Shown: positions 1 through 11,027, counted from the stretch's first letter. The stretch is DNA of 64,000 nt from an uncultured Adlercreutzia sp. (GCA_910589165.1 CAJUSP010000001.1:309019-373018); one strand, 5' to 3'. Numbers and translations: made by a program. Notes: a model not told the origin generated them from the letters alone.

Positions 1-1250
1 GCGGCTACCAGAAATGCCGCCTGGTAGCTGCCGGTTTGGTCAAGCAGCACCGCCATGATCTGCGGCCCCGCTACACCAGCCACCGCGAAGGCGATGAACA
101 TGATGCCGTAGTTCACGGAGTTGTGCTCGCGCCCGAACTGCAGGGCCGCGAACCCGGGGTACACGCCCATGACCGATCCGAAGCAGAAGCCCACAAGGCA
201 GATGCCCGCGCAGAAGAGCGGCACGGTCGCGGGTGTGGAAACCGAGAGCGCCCCCATGCCCACGGCAAGGCCGATGGCCACGGCGCGCAGGGTGTTGGTG
301 ATGCCGAGCCTGTCGGAAAGCGAACCGGACACAATGCGCCCCAGGGTGTTCGCCAGCGCCAGCGCCGACACGACGGCCGCCGCCCCCGCGGCATCGAGCC
401 CCGCCACGCCCTGGGCTACCGGGCTTGCCTGCGAGATGATCATAAGCCCCGAGAACGACCCGCACACGAGCATGGCGAACATCACGTAGAACACAGGGCT
501 TTTCAGCATGGCGCGCCAGTCTTTGTTCACGCCACGGCCGCCGCCGTCAGGCTGGCGCTGGGGCTTCCAGCCGACGGGCGCGAACCCCGTCGGGCAGCCG
601 CCGATGAGCAGCGACGCAGCCACCATCACCACGAGCATGCAGATGCCCAGAATAAGGAAGCACTGGGTGACCGAGAAGGCGGCGATGAGCCCCTGGGCCA
701 CGAAGGGAACGATGACCGAGCTGATGCCATAGGAGGCGGTGATAAGGCCGCCAGCCAGCCCCGGCCGGTCGGGGAACAGCTTCACCGCGTTGCTGAGCGT
801 GGCCCCGTAGGCCAGCCCGTCGCCGAGCCCCAGGCACACGCCGTAAGACACGATAATGAACGGCACGCTGTCGGCGAAGCTCGACGCGATAAGGCCACAG
901 CCGAACAGCACGCCGCCGGCCAGCACTACCCAGCGCGGCCCCACGCGGTCGTTCACCGCGCCGCCGGCAATCATCGTAAGCGGGCACAGAAGGCTTGTCA
1001 TGGTGAACACAATGGAGAGGTTCTCGGGCTCGCCTCCCGAAAGCGCGGCCAGGTGCGCGGCCATGGGGTCGGCGAACACGCTCCAGGCGTACAGCGAGCC
1101 GACGCACAGGTTCACCACGCAGGACGCGGCCAAAATAACCCAGCGATGCCGCGTCAGCGCCGCCCGCTCGGCTTCGGCCTGCGTCGCCGGCTCGACCTCG
1201 GCCTGCGCCACGGGTGCCGTTTGCTCGCACTTGTTCGCCCCAGCCCCCAT
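1..1250 (-). CDS. MFS transporter, oxalate/formate antiporter-like (OFA) family, 3' end cut by window
   Basis: Reading the minus strand from the ATG at 1250 gives an uninterrupted frame of at least 416 codons that leaves the window. It has no stop here, so it is partial at the C-terminus. After about 35 hydrophilic residues the frame is a string of hydrophobic helices. The first helix contains NLCVGSLYAWSVF, close to the OxlT/OFA signature, and later there are GRIVSGSLSDRLG and MGVYPGFAALQFG segments typical of the second MFS half. A GGAGAGAG ribosome site lies just upstream. OFA members usually exchange small carboxylates at the cytoplasmic membrane; the substrate here cannot be told. It diverges from tatA. 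Confidence 0.85.
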   Translation of the reverse strand, partial: MGAGANKCEQTAPVAQAEVEPATQAEAERAALTRHRWVILAASCVVNLCVGSLYAWSVFADPMAAHLAALSGGEPENLSIVFTMTSLLCPLTMIAGGAVNDRVGPRWVVLAGGVLFGCGLIASSFADSVPFIIVSYGVCLGLGDGLAYGATLSNAVKLFPDRPGLAGGLITASYGISSVIVPFVAQGLIAAFSVTQCFLILGICMLVVMVAASLLIGGCPTGFAPVGWKPQRQPDGGGRGVNKDWRAMLKSPVFYVMFAMLVCGSFSGLMIISQASPVAQGVAGLDAAGAAAVVSALALANTLGRIVSGSLSDRLGITNTLRAVAIGLAVGMGALSVSTPATVPLFCAGICLVGFCFGSVMGVYPGFAALQFGREHNSVNYGIMFIAFAVAGVAGPQIMAVLLDQTGSYQAAFLVA

Positions 1251-1290
1251 GCCACACCTCTCTCCGCCGTCGTTTTTGATCATGCGCACC

Positions 1291-1318
1291 ATTCTAGTCC
1301 CTTCCCCGCGTTTCGCAA
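1291..1318 (-). promoter_or_regulatory. candidate promoter of the MFS gene
   Basis: On the minus strand TTGCGA (1318-1313) and TAGAAT (1296-1291) are separated by 16 bases, about 40 bases upstream of the MFS start. This is a sequence match only. Confidence 0.4.
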
Positions 1319-1494
1319 TGGGCTTTCGGCGCCCCTTGCCGCATCCGTTGAAGTATTTGTGCGAAGTGCGCCGCGGGCAGGGGGTTTGTGTTACCCTTGT
1401 CGGCGCGCTCGGCGGCACAGTGTGAAGCTGGGTGCAAGGCCATAAAGGCACCATCGGCAGGGGGAGGTCCTTGCCCGAACCAACGGAGGAATGC

Positions 1495-1764
1495 ATGAAG
1501 ATTTTGGGCATGGGAGTTCCCGAGCTCCTTATCATCCTGGTCGTCATCCTGCTCATCTTCGGCCCGAAGAACCTGCCCAAACTCGGCAGCGCGCTCGGCA
1601 AGACCGTGAAGAACCTGCGCGAGGGCATGGGCGGCGATAAGGACGTCGAGGAAGCCGCCGACGACGAGGAAGTCGTCGAAGTGGTGGAAGAGGTCGTCGA
1701 GGACGAGCCCGCGCCGGCCCCCAAGAAGGTTGTGAAGAAGGTCGTCAAGAAGAAGGCCGAGTAA
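1495..1764 (+). CDS. tatA: Sec-independent translocase TatA/E-like protein
   Basis: An 89-residue protein with the TatA layout: a short periplasmic N-terminus, one transmembrane helix (about residues 6-22, ELLIILVVILLIFGPKNLP), the FGPKNLPKLG hinge, an amphipathic helix (GSALGKTVKNLREG), then an acidic stretch and a Lys-rich tail ending KKVVKKKAE. TatA forms the pore-like part of the twin-arginine translocase. The ATG at 1495 is chosen because GGAGGA (1485-1490) precedes it and the helix then begins at the usual place; upstream in-frame ATG codons would add an atypical leader. No tatC is nearby. Many proteins in the window have twin-arginine signals, so Tat export is clearly used. Confidence 0.93.
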   Translation: MKILGMGVPELLIILVVILLIFGPKNLPKLGSALGKTVKNLREGMGGDKDVEEAADDEEVVEVVEEVVEDEPAPAPKKVVKKVVKKKAE

Positions 1765-1795
1765 CCTTCCAACCTGCAAAACCATAGGTAAGAAC

Positions 1796-1831
1796 GGTGG
1801 TGCGCCCGCGAGATTTCGCAGGCGCACCACC
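1796..1831 (+). terminator. inverted repeat between tatA and greA
   Basis: Perfect 11-bp stem (GGTGGTGCGCC at 1796-1806 with GGCGCACCACC at 1821-1831) and a 14-base loop. There is no T-run, so it may be a weak terminator or RNA-stabilising hairpin. Confidence 0.5.
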
Positions 1832-1860
1832 GATGTATAAGCGAGAAATTAGGACGGAAC

Positions 1861-2331
1861 ATGGCTAACGACAACTACGTGCTCACCGAAGAAGGCAAGA
1901 AGAAGCTGGAAGACGAGCTGCACTACCTCGAGAACGAGAAGCGCGCCGAGATCGGCGAGCGCATCAAGGTAGCCCGCGAGTTCGGCGACATTTCCGAGAA
2001 CTCCGAGTACGACGACGCGAAGAACGAGCAGGGCATGATGGAGGCGCGCATCGCCGAGATCAGCCGCATTCTGGCCGAGGCCACCGTGGTGAATGCGCCG
2101 AAGCGTTCAAGCAAGGTGAACATCGGCTCTACGGTGACCGTTGACATGAACGGTCGCGAGCGCGTGTTCACCATCGTGGGCGGCGCCGAGTCCGATGCCC
2201 ACGAGGGCAAGATCTCCAACGAGTCGCCCGTGGGCCAGGCGCTGCTGGGCTGCAAGAAGGGCGACGAGGTGACCACCACCGGCCCCACCGGCCGCGACAT
2301 CAAGCTGACCGTCATCAAGATCGAGCACTAG
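1861..2331 (+). CDS. greA: transcription elongation factor GreA
   Basis: The 156-residue length matches GreA. The N-terminal coiled coil (about 1-75) has LTEEGKKKLEDEL and the tip region EFGDISENSEYDDAK, which holds the acidic residues that enter the RNA polymerase secondary channel. The C-terminal FKBP-like half contains GSTVTVD, ISNESPVGQALLG and GDEVTTTGPTG. GreA stimulates transcript cleavage to rescue backtracked polymerase. lysS follows 10 bases downstream, a common greA-lysS pairing, so the two are probably cotranscribed. Confidence 0.97.
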   Translation: MANDNYVLTEEGKKKLEDELHYLENEKRAEIGERIKVAREFGDISENSEYDDAKNEQGMMEARIAEISRILAEATVVNAPKRSSKVNIGSTVTVDMNGRERVFTIVGGAESDAHEGKISNESPVGQALLGCKKGDEVTTTGPTGRDIKLTVIKIEH

Positions 2332-2341
2332 GAGTTCGGGC

Positions 2342-4312
2342 ATGGCCGAAGTTGAAGCTACGGAAGTAATCGAAGACGACCCGATCGAGGTGCGCCGGGC
2401 TAAGCGCGAGGCGCTCATTGCAGCGGGCATCGACCCCTACGGGCACTCCATCAAGCGCAGCCACACGGTGGCCGAGCTGAACAAGAAGTACGCGCATCTG
2501 GAAGACGGCGAGTCCACGGAAGACGAGGTCGTTATCGCCGGCCGCATCATGGCCAAGCGCGTGCAGGGCAAGATCGCCTTCTTGGAGTTGCGCGAGTCTG
2601 GCGAGGACATCCAGCTGTTCTGCCGCATCAACGCGCTCGGCGACGAGGCCTTCGCGGCGCTGTGCGACCTCGACGTGGGCGACTGGATCGCCGTCACCGG
2701 CACCATGATGCGCACCAAGCGCGGGCAGCTGTCCGTGGCCGTGGAGTCCTTCGAGCTTATGAGCAAGTCGCTGCGGCCGCTGCCCGAGAAGTTCCACGGG
2801 CTCACGGACAAGGAGACCCGCTACCGCCAGCGCTACGTTGACTTGGTCATGAACCCCGAGGTGCGCACTACCTTCGAGCGCCGCTTCAAAATTGTGTCGG
2901 CCATCCGCCGCTACATGGAGGATCAGGGCTACTACGAGGTGGAAACCCCCTTCCTGCACGCCATCATCGGCGGCGCGAACGCCAAGCCCTTCATCACGCA
3001 CTTCAACGCGCTCGACCGCGACTACTACCTGCGCATCGCCACCGAGCTGCCGCTGAAGCGCCTGCTCGTGGGCGGTTTCGAGAAGGTGTTCGAGATCGGC
3101 CGCCAGTTCCGCAACGAGGGCATGGATCCCTACCACAACCCTGAGTTCACCACCATGGAGGCCTACGCCGCGTTCAGCGACCTGGACGGCATGATGGACC
3201 TCACCGAAGGCTGCATCAAGGCTGCCGCTGAGGCGTCCTGCGGCACCCTGCAGATCGAGTACCAGGGCACGCCGGTGGATCTGTCCGGCACCTGGCGCCG
3301 CGCATCCATGATGGAGCTCGCTAGCGAGCACGCCGGCGAGGAAGTGTCCTTCGACCGCACCCGCGACGAGCTGGTGGCCATCCTTGAGAAGAACGGCGGC
3401 AAGGCGGAGGCGGCTTGGGGCAAGGGCAAGCTCATCAGCGAGATCTTCGAGGCCGTGGCCGAGGAGAAGCTCATCCAGCCTACCTTCGTCATCGACCACC
3501 CGCTGGAAATCTCGCCTTTGGCGAAGAAGGATCCCGAGAACCCCGAGCTCACCCAGCGCTTCGAGCTGTTCATTCTGGGCCACGAGTACGCCAATGCCTT
3601 CACCGAGCTGAACGACCCGGTGGACCAGGCCGAGCGTTTCCGTGCCCAGGTAGAGGCGAAGGACATGGGCGACGACGAGGCCATGGGCTTCGACGCCGAC
3701 TACATCCGCGCGCTGGAATACGGCATGCCCCCGGCGGGCGGCGTGGGCATCGGCATCGATCGCATGGTCATGCTGCTCACCGACAGCGAGTCCATTCGCG
3801 ACGTGTTGCTGTTCCCCCACATGCGCGACGAGGTTCCCGCTGGTGGGAAGGCGGCCGGTGAAGCAGCTCCGGCGGCGACCCCGGCGCCCACGAGCGACGC
3901 CTCCGAGACTCCCGCGCCCGTCGACTTCTCCAACGTAGTCATCGAGCCCCTGTTCGCTGACGAGGTGGACTTCGACACTTTCAGCAAGTCGGACTTCCGC
4001 GCCGTGAAGGTGCTGGCCTGCGAGGCCGTGCCGAAGTCGAAGAAGCTGCTCCAGTTCACGCTGGACGACGGCACCGACGAGCCCCGTACCATCCTGTCCG
4101 GCATTCACGCCTACTACGAGCCGGAAGAGCTCGTGGGCAAGACGCTCATCGCCATCACCAACCTGCCCCCGCGCAAGATGATGGGCATCGATTCCTGCGG
4201 CATGATCATCAGCGCCGTGCACGAGGTGGAAGGCGAGAACGGCGAACCGGAAGAGGCCCTGAACCTCCTCATGGTAGACAACCGAATCCCCGCCGGCGCC
4301 AAGCTGTACTAG
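2342..4312 (+). CDS. lysS: lysyl-tRNA synthetase (class II) with C-terminal EMAPII/Trbp111-like tRNA-binding domain
   Basis: The 656-residue protein has two parts. Residues 1 to about 500 are a normal class II LysRS: OB-fold anticodon-binding domain, motif 2 region (FRNEGMDPYHNPEFT) and motif 3 (GVGIGIDRMVML). After a Pro/Ala linker (about 505-540) comes a domain of roughly 115 residues with DFRAVKVLACEAVPKSKKL and PRKMMGIDSCGMIIS, recognisable as the tRNA-binding domain found at the C-terminus of MetRS and in Trbp111. The extension is unusual for LysRS and should raise tRNA affinity. It charges tRNA-Lys in the cytoplasm. A strong terminator follows. Confidence 0.95.
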   Translation: MAEVEATEVIEDDPIEVRRAKREALIAAGIDPYGHSIKRSHTVAELNKKYAHLEDGESTEDEVVIAGRIMAKRVQGKIAFLELRESGEDIQLFCRINALGDEAFAALCDLDVGDWIAVTGTMMRTKRGQLSVAVESFELMSKSLRPLPEKFHGLTDKETRYRQRYVDLVMNPEVRTTFERRFKIVSAIRRYMEDQGYYEVETPFLHAIIGGANAKPFITHFNALDRDYYLRIATELPLKRLLVGGFEKVFEIGRQFRNEGMDPYHNPEFTTMEAYAAFSDLDGMMDLTEGCIKAAAEASCGTLQIEYQGTPVDLSGTWRRASMMELASEHAGEEVSFDRTRDELVAILEKNGGKAEAAWGKGKLISEIFEAVAEEKLIQPTFVIDHPLEISPLAKKDPENPELTQRFELFILGHEYANAFTELNDPVDQAERFRAQVEAKDMGDDEAMGFDADYIRALEYGMPPAGGVGIGIDRMVMLLTDSESIRDVLLFPHMRDEVPAGGKAAGEAAPAATPAPTSDASETPAPVDFSNVVIEPLFADEVDFDTFSKSDFRAVKVLACEAVPKSKKLLQFTLDDGTDEPRTILSGIHAYYEPEELVGKTLIAITNLPPRKMMGIDSCGMIISAVHEVEGENGEPEEALNLLMVDNRIPAGAKLY

Positions 4313-4348
4313 GCCTGCGCGCTTCAGTTACCAACTTACTTACAGATG

Positions 4349-4383
4349 GCCCGCATCCTGAGGGGTGCGGGCTTTTTGTTTCT
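4349..4383 (+). terminator. rho-independent terminator after lysS
   Basis: Ten-base-pair stem (4349-4358 with 4363-4372, one T:G pair), TGAG loop, then TTTTTGTTT. Confidence 0.9.
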
Positions 4384-4461
4384 AGAATCAGGAGGGTGAC
4401 GGGCAGTCAGGTAGTTGGCCGCTCGGTACGGGAAAGCGCGTGATGGCGAAAGGAGGAGCCT

Positions 4462-5466
4462 GTGGCACAGCGGAAACGGAAGGCGGCGAAGCCCAGCGAG
4501 CGCACCCGGCGCGAAGAGCTGCGCCATAAGCTCGGCGACTCCTCCCAGTTCAAGCGCCAGACGTTCTACGCCCTGGAGAACATCCGCAAGGCGAAGTGGC
4601 CGGGGCGCATCATCGGTTCGGCCCTGTTCGTGCTTATCGTGCTGAACGCCGTCATCGTGTTCGTGTCGGCGCAGCCGGGGCTCGACCCGGTGGCTGGCGA
4701 CGTCATCCAGGCCTTTTACACGTTCTCCACCTGCTGCTTCGCTGTGGAGTACATCGCCCGCATCTGGATCGCCGACTTAGCCTATGGGCACATCTCGCCG
4801 GCCAAGGCGCGGCTCAAGTACATCATCTCGCCGCTCGGCATCATCGACTTGCTGTCGTTCTTCCCGAACATGCTCGCGTGGTTCTTCCCTATCACGCCGG
4901 CGCTGCGCAACGCCATCAACCTTGTGCGTCTTGTGCGGCTCATCAAAATCAGCCGCTACATGCGCGGTCTGCGCACCATCGGCCGCGTGATTGTGAACCG
5001 CCGCTCGGAAATTGTGGCGGCGTTTCTGGTTATCGGGCTGCTCATTGTGGTGGCCAGCGTGGTCATGTATGAAATTGAGCATCCGGCCCAGCCCCAGGCG
5101 TTCAACAGCCTGTTCTCGGGCCTGTGGTGGGCCGTGGAAACGGTGACGGGTACCGGCTACGGCGATATCGTGCCCATCACGGTGCCCGGGCGTATCGTGG
5201 GCGCCATCATCATGTTCCTGTCCGTGGCCCTGGTGGCCATTCCCGGCGGCATCTTCTCGGCCGGCTTCGTCTCGGAGTACCAGAACGCGAACCTCCGCAA
5301 GATCGAGCGCGACGTGAAGCGCACCTCCGAGCGCGACGGCGAGCGCGACTCCTCGCGCGATTCCGCCCGCGACTCCGCCCGCGACTCGGCCCGCGACTCC
5401 GCCGCCGATTCGGCGCAGGACGCCGCCCGCGCCGCCGCCGACGACGACGGCGAGACGGAATACTAG
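4462..5466 (+). CDS. voltage-gated-type potassium channel / ion transport protein
   Basis: 334 residues from a GTG preceded by AGGAGG (4451-4456). Hydrophobic helices around residues 50-70, 75-95, 115-135 and 185-205 fit a six-helix channel. An S4-like stretch (LVRLVRLIKISRYMRGLR) carries regularly spaced Arg/Lys, and the selectivity filter TVTGTGYGD is followed by a last helix. The C-terminal tail (about 275-334) is hydrophilic, with four consecutive RDSA units in a longer Arg/Asp/Ser-rich run. The family carries K+ across the cytoplasmic membrane; gating here is inferred from the S4-like helix. It stands alone between lysS and clpC. Confidence 0.88.
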   Translation: MAQRKRKAAKPSERTRREELRHKLGDSSQFKRQTFYALENIRKAKWPGRIIGSALFVLIVLNAVIVFVSAQPGLDPVAGDVIQAFYTFSTCCFAVEYIARIWIADLAYGHISPAKARLKYIISPLGIIDLLSFFPNMLAWFFPITPALRNAINLVRLVRLIKISRYMRGLRTIGRVIVNRRSEIVAAFLVIGLLIVVASVVMYEIEHPAQPQAFNSLFSGLWWAVETVTGTGYGDIVPITVPGRIVGAIIMFLSVALVAIPGGIFSAGFVSEYQNANLRKIERDVKRTSERDGERDSSRDSARDSARDSARDSAADSAQDAARAAADDDGETEY

Positions 5467-5525
5467 CGCGCCCATCATCTTTATACACAACGTGCCCACA
5501 AACCGCCCCGCCGCGCCGCCGAGTT

Positions 5526-5552
5526 TTAGCAATTCCGCGGCGCGAGTGCTAA
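5526..5552 (+). promoter_or_regulatory. CIRCE-like operator (HrcA site) upstream of clpC
   Basis: TTAGCAATT, nine bases, GAGTGCTAA. The CIRCE consensus is TTAGCACTC-N9-GAGTGCTAA, so the right half is exact and the left half matches 7 of 9. It lies about 90 bases before the clpC start. HrcA binds CIRCE in known systems; its action here is inferred. Confidence 0.8.
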
Positions 5553-5643
5553 ACTGCAACGGAACTATTTACCGTGCCCGGCATGTCTGACTTTGAGAGA
5601 ACACGCATACGCAGGCGGGCACCAACCAAGGAACGAGGCAACC

Positions 5644-8220
<2,577 letters not shown>

Positions 8221-8240
8221 GGGTTCTGCCCAAGCCTTTG

Positions 8241-8275
8241 AAAGGGAGCGGACGCGTGGCCGCTCCCTTTTCCTT
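8241..8275 (+). terminator. rho-independent terminator after clpC
   Basis: Ten-base-pair stem (8242-8251 with 8260-8269) ending in TTTTCCTTTA. Confidence 0.85.
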
Positions 8276-8318
8276 TATACTAGGAGCCATCACGTCCGAA
8301 CTTTCGCCAGGAGGCGCT

Positions 8319-9161
8319 ATGCCCCAGATTATCGACCCCGTCACCGAGCCCTCGGTGCTTCGCGAGCCGTCCTTCCTCATGGACGACCTCGATTTCGACG
8401 CCTTGTCCTCGCCGCTTCTGCAGCTGCAGGGCAAGGTGGATAAGAACCCGCAGACGGCCGCCATCATCCTCGCCGGCGGCACCGGCGAGCGCTTCGGCAA
8501 GGAGGGCGGCAAGCAGCTGGTGGAAATTGCCGGCAAGCCCATTCTCACCTGGTCGGCCGAGGCCTTCGACGCCGTGGGCGACGTGGGGCTCATCGTCATC
8601 GTGTGCCCCGAGGAGCGCATGAACGAGTACCTGGCCCGGGCCATCGATCCGTTCCCCTTCGTCACGCCGGTGGTGCTGGCGCCGGCTGGCTCCATCCGCC
8701 AGGAGTCGGCGTTTTCCGGCCTGGAAATGGTGGGGGACGACTACGAGTACGTGGTGCTGCACGATGGCGCCCGCCCGCTTGTGTCGCCGGACCTTATCGA
8801 GCACACCATCAACACGGTGAAGGGCAACTTCGACGCCGACGGCGCCGTGGTGGCGCACCCGGCGGTGGACACGCTGAAGGTGGTGGAAGACGGCGTCATC
8901 GTGGGCACGCCGGACCGTTCGGTGTTTTGGAACGCTCAGACGCCGCAGGTCTTCCGCGCGGGCATCTACCGTCGCGCCCATGCCTCGGCCCTTTCCGACG
9001 GCTTCGTGGGCACCGACGACTCGTCGCTTATCGAGCGCCTCGGGGGCCGCGTGCTCATCGTGGAGGGCAAGCGCGACAACATCAAGCTCACGGTGCCGGA
9101 AGACTATGTGCTGCTAGCCAGCGCCGTCCGCACCATGCTGCTGAATTCCGAGCATCGATAG
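8319..9161 (+). CDS. ispD: 2-C-methyl-D-erythritol 4-phosphate cytidylyltransferase
   Basis: 280 residues; AGGAGG precedes the ATG at 8319. After an extra N-terminal segment of about 45 residues the nucleotidyltransferase fold starts with IILAGGTGERFG, followed by the substrate loops APAGSIRQESAFSGL and VLHDGARPLVSPD, then TPQVFRA. It makes CDP-methylerythritol from MEP and CTP in the non-mevalonate isoprenoid pathway. ispF follows 9 bases downstream, giving consecutive pathway steps with the shared ispDF order. The N-terminal extension has no motif I recognise. Confidence 0.95.
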   Translation: MPQIIDPVTEPSVLREPSFLMDDLDFDALSSPLLQLQGKVDKNPQTAAIILAGGTGERFGKEGGKQLVEIAGKPILTWSAEAFDAVGDVGLIVIVCPEERMNEYLARAIDPFPFVTPVVLAPAGSIRQESAFSGLEMVGDDYEYVVLHDGARPLVSPDLIEHTINTVKGNFDADGAVVAHPAVDTLKVVEDGVIVGTPDRSVFWNAQTPQVFRAGIYRRAHASALSDGFVGTDDSSLIERLGGRVLIVEGKRDNIKLTVPEDYVLLASAVRTMLLNSEHR

Positions 9162-9170
9162 GGGACGGCT

Positions 9171-9662
9171 ATGACCGATATTCGCAATCTTCGCACGGGG
9201 CTCGGTATGGACGTGCATGCCTTTGCCGAGGGGCGCAAGCTTATTTTGGGTGGGGTGGATATCCCGCACAGCCGCGGGCTCGCCGGCCATTCCGATGCCG
9301 ACGTGCTGGCCCACGCCATTTCCGATGCGCTTCTGGGGGCGGTGCGCGGCGGCGACATCGGCAAGCTCTTCCCCGATACTGATCCGGCCTACAAAGACGC
9401 CGACTCGCTGAAGCTGCTGGCCGAGGTGGCCCGCTACGTGCGCGAGCGGGGCTTCGAGATCATCGACGTGGACTCGGTCATTGCCGCCCAGGCGCCGAAG
9501 CTCTCGCCCTACCGCGATGCCATGCGCGAGAACCTGGCGGCTGCCATGGGGCTCCCCGTGGAAAGCGTCGGCGTGAAGGCCACCACCACCGAGTGGCTCG
9601 GCTTCGAGGGCCGCGAAGAGGGCATCACCGCCTACGCTACCTGCCTCGTGCTGCGTAACTAG
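9171..9662 (+). CDS. ispF: 2-C-methyl-D-erythritol 2,4-cyclodiphosphate synthase
   Basis: 163 residues, the normal length. The metal site DVHAF and the GHSDADVLAHAISDALLGA motif are intact, as are the DIGKLFPDTDP loop and the C-terminal KATTTEWLGFEGREEGI segment. It cyclises the CDP-ME phosphate to MEcPP. It sits in an operon with ispD. Its stop codon abuts the left arm of an inverted-repeat element (9662-9807). Confidence 0.97.
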   Translation: MTDIRNLRTGLGMDVHAFAEGRKLILGGVDIPHSRGLAGHSDADVLAHAISDALLGAVRGGDIGKLFPDTDPAYKDADSLKLLAEVARYVRERGFEIIDVDSVIAAQAPKLSPYRDAMRENLAAAMGLPVESVGVKATTTEWLGFEGREEGITAYATCLVLRN

Positions 9663-9807
9663 CGATTCCTGCAGCGCCAATGCGTTTTTGCGAGTTGCTC
9701 AGATTCGGTATTCTTTCAAAATAACGAAAAACATTATATTAAGAACAAACACATGCGAACTCGTCAAAGCGAGACTCGCATAAACGTGCTGGCGCTGCGG
9801 AAATCGC
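9662..9807. repeat. 146-bp element with long imperfect terminal inverted repeats and AT-rich core
   Basis: Bases 9662-9698 and the reverse complement of 9771-9807 match at about 29 of 37 positions, sharing GCGATT, GCAGCGCCA, CGTTT and TGCGAGT blocks. The core (about 9700-9770) is AT-rich, unlike its surroundings, and holds no gene. It could be a MITE-like element or a large transcript-end structure. Confidence 0.6.
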
Positions 9808-9831
9808 CATCCAGGCTTGCGCGGCGAAGTG

Positions 9832-9862
9832 AAGCGGCCCCGCCGTTGTGGCGGGGCCGCTT
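9832..9862. terminator. terminator hairpin between convergent ispF and flavodoxin genes
   Basis: Perfect 13-bp stem (9832-9844 with 9850-9862), GTTGT loop, with short A/T flanks on either side; it could serve both strands. Confidence 0.75.
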
Positions 9863-9961
9863 GCGGTTATACGTCATCGGGCCAGGGGAGGAAGGGGAGC
9901 CCGAATGGCGTTCACGAAAGGGGTCGGAACTACCTGCGGGTAGCCCGACAGCCGGGATGCC

Positions 9962-10912
9962 TTACTCCTCGGCGCGGATGGCCCAGCGGGCCAGCGAACG
10001 GGCCGTCTCCAGGAACTCGTCGGTCTTGGCCACCGTGTCGGGGGTGCCGCAGCCGTTGAAGACCTCGGTGCGGTACTCCGGCGAGATGATGGACAGGTCG
10101 GCCATGGTGAAGAAGGCGCGGGTGACCGTCTTCAGGTAGTCGGCCGGGCAACCGGTGCAGGTGAGCATGACGCCGGTGCGCTTCACCGGGCCGTACTGGT
10201 AGCTGTCGTTGCGCCAGCAGGGCATCCAGGTGCGGGTGATGGTGTCCATAAGGCGCCCGTGCACGTTGTTGAAGTAGGTCGGCGCGATGGCGATGACGGT
10301 GTCGGCGCGATGCAGGGCCTGAATCACCACGTCCATGCCGTCGATGGGGGTGGTGGTGGAGCTGACGGGCGGCTCGCTGCCGATCTGCATAACGGGGTTG
10401 ATCAGCAGGTTGCGCAGGTACACGACCTCGACATCGGCCGCATCGCCAATCTCGTCCACAACGGTCTGGGCCAGCGTGTCGCCGTTGCCGCCCACGGTGG
10501 CCGAGGACACGAGCACGCACACATGGTGACGGTCAAGCGGCGCCTCGAACTCGCGCGTGTAGTTCCAGTCGTAGTTGAACCAGCCATCGAGCACTTCGTC
10601 GAAGGACTGGCCGCTGTAGTCGCCGACGGTGGTGCTGCCCCACTTGGCGTTGAAGCCCTCGCCGTCGTTGCGGGTGAACCCGTGGCCGCCGGCCGACTCG
10701 GCCTGGGTCGAGGTGCCCTGGGTGGAAGCCATGCTCGTCGAGCCCGCGCTGGTCGCAGCGCCCGAACCGCCCTCGGCGCCACCGGCGGCAGCAGCAGGGG
10801 CGGCCTGGGGCGCGCATCCGGCGGCCATGCCGGCAACGCCCAGCACCGCGGCAGCTACCGCCGCGCCCTTCAGCATGTCACGACGGCTGATGTTCTCCTG
10901 TTCCATTTCCAT
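9962..10912 (-). CDS. exported flavodoxin-like / NAD(P)H-dependent oxidoreductase lipoprotein
   Basis: 316 residues. The N-terminus has a twin-arginine motif (SRRDMLKG), a hydrophobic stretch and a lipobox (GMAAGC), so the protein is probably Tat-exported and lipid-anchored. An Ala/Ser/Gly-rich linker (about 35-75) precedes a flavodoxin-fold domain with HVCVLVSSATVGGNGDTLA, VIAIAPTYFNNVHGRLMD and CTGCPADYLKTV. The ATG at 10912 follows GGAAGGAG; the longer frame has no signal peptide at its start. It is divergent from a LysR gene with a LysR-type site between them. Extracytoplasmic FMN binding is inferred. Confidence 0.8.
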   Translation of the reverse strand: MEMEQENISRRDMLKGAAVAAAVLGVAGMAAGCAPQAAPAAAAGGAEGGSGAATSAGSTSMASTQGTSTQAESAGGHGFTRNDGEGFNAKWGSTTVGDYSGQSFDEVLDGWFNYDWNYTREFEAPLDRHHVCVLVSSATVGGNGDTLAQTVVDEIGDAADVEVVYLRNLLINPVMQIGSEPPVSSTTTPIDGMDVVIQALHRADTVIAIAPTYFNNVHGRLMDTITRTWMPCWRNDSYQYGPVKRTGVMLTCTGCPADYLKTVTRAFFTMADLSIISPEYRTEVFNGCGTPDTVAKTDEFLETARSLARWAIRAEE

Positions 10913-10996
10913 GGATGTCTCCTTCCGAAGATCTTCGGCGACGGCGCCTTTCCCTTGGCGTCGGCCGAGTCGGACCCTCCTGACCCGACGGTCCGC

Positions 10997-11027
10997 ATAG
11001 TAAAACTTTCGCAAATCCCCTGTACAA
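10997..11027 (-). promoter_or_regulatory. candidate promoter of the flavodoxin lipoprotein
   Basis: On the minus strand TTGTAC (11027-11022), 19 bases, TACTAT (11002-10997); about 85 bases upstream of the start codon. Confidence 0.45.

Noticed and set aside
547..1257. A 236-codon minus-strand frame at the start of the window
   Set aside because: Arg-rich composition without hydrophobic helices; the frame starting at 1250 encodes a clear MFS protein over the same bases.
9753..10139. Small plus-strand frame downstream of ispF
   Set aside because: It crosses the inverted-repeat element and a terminator, runs antisense into the flavodoxin gene, and has no ribosome site or recognisable motif.
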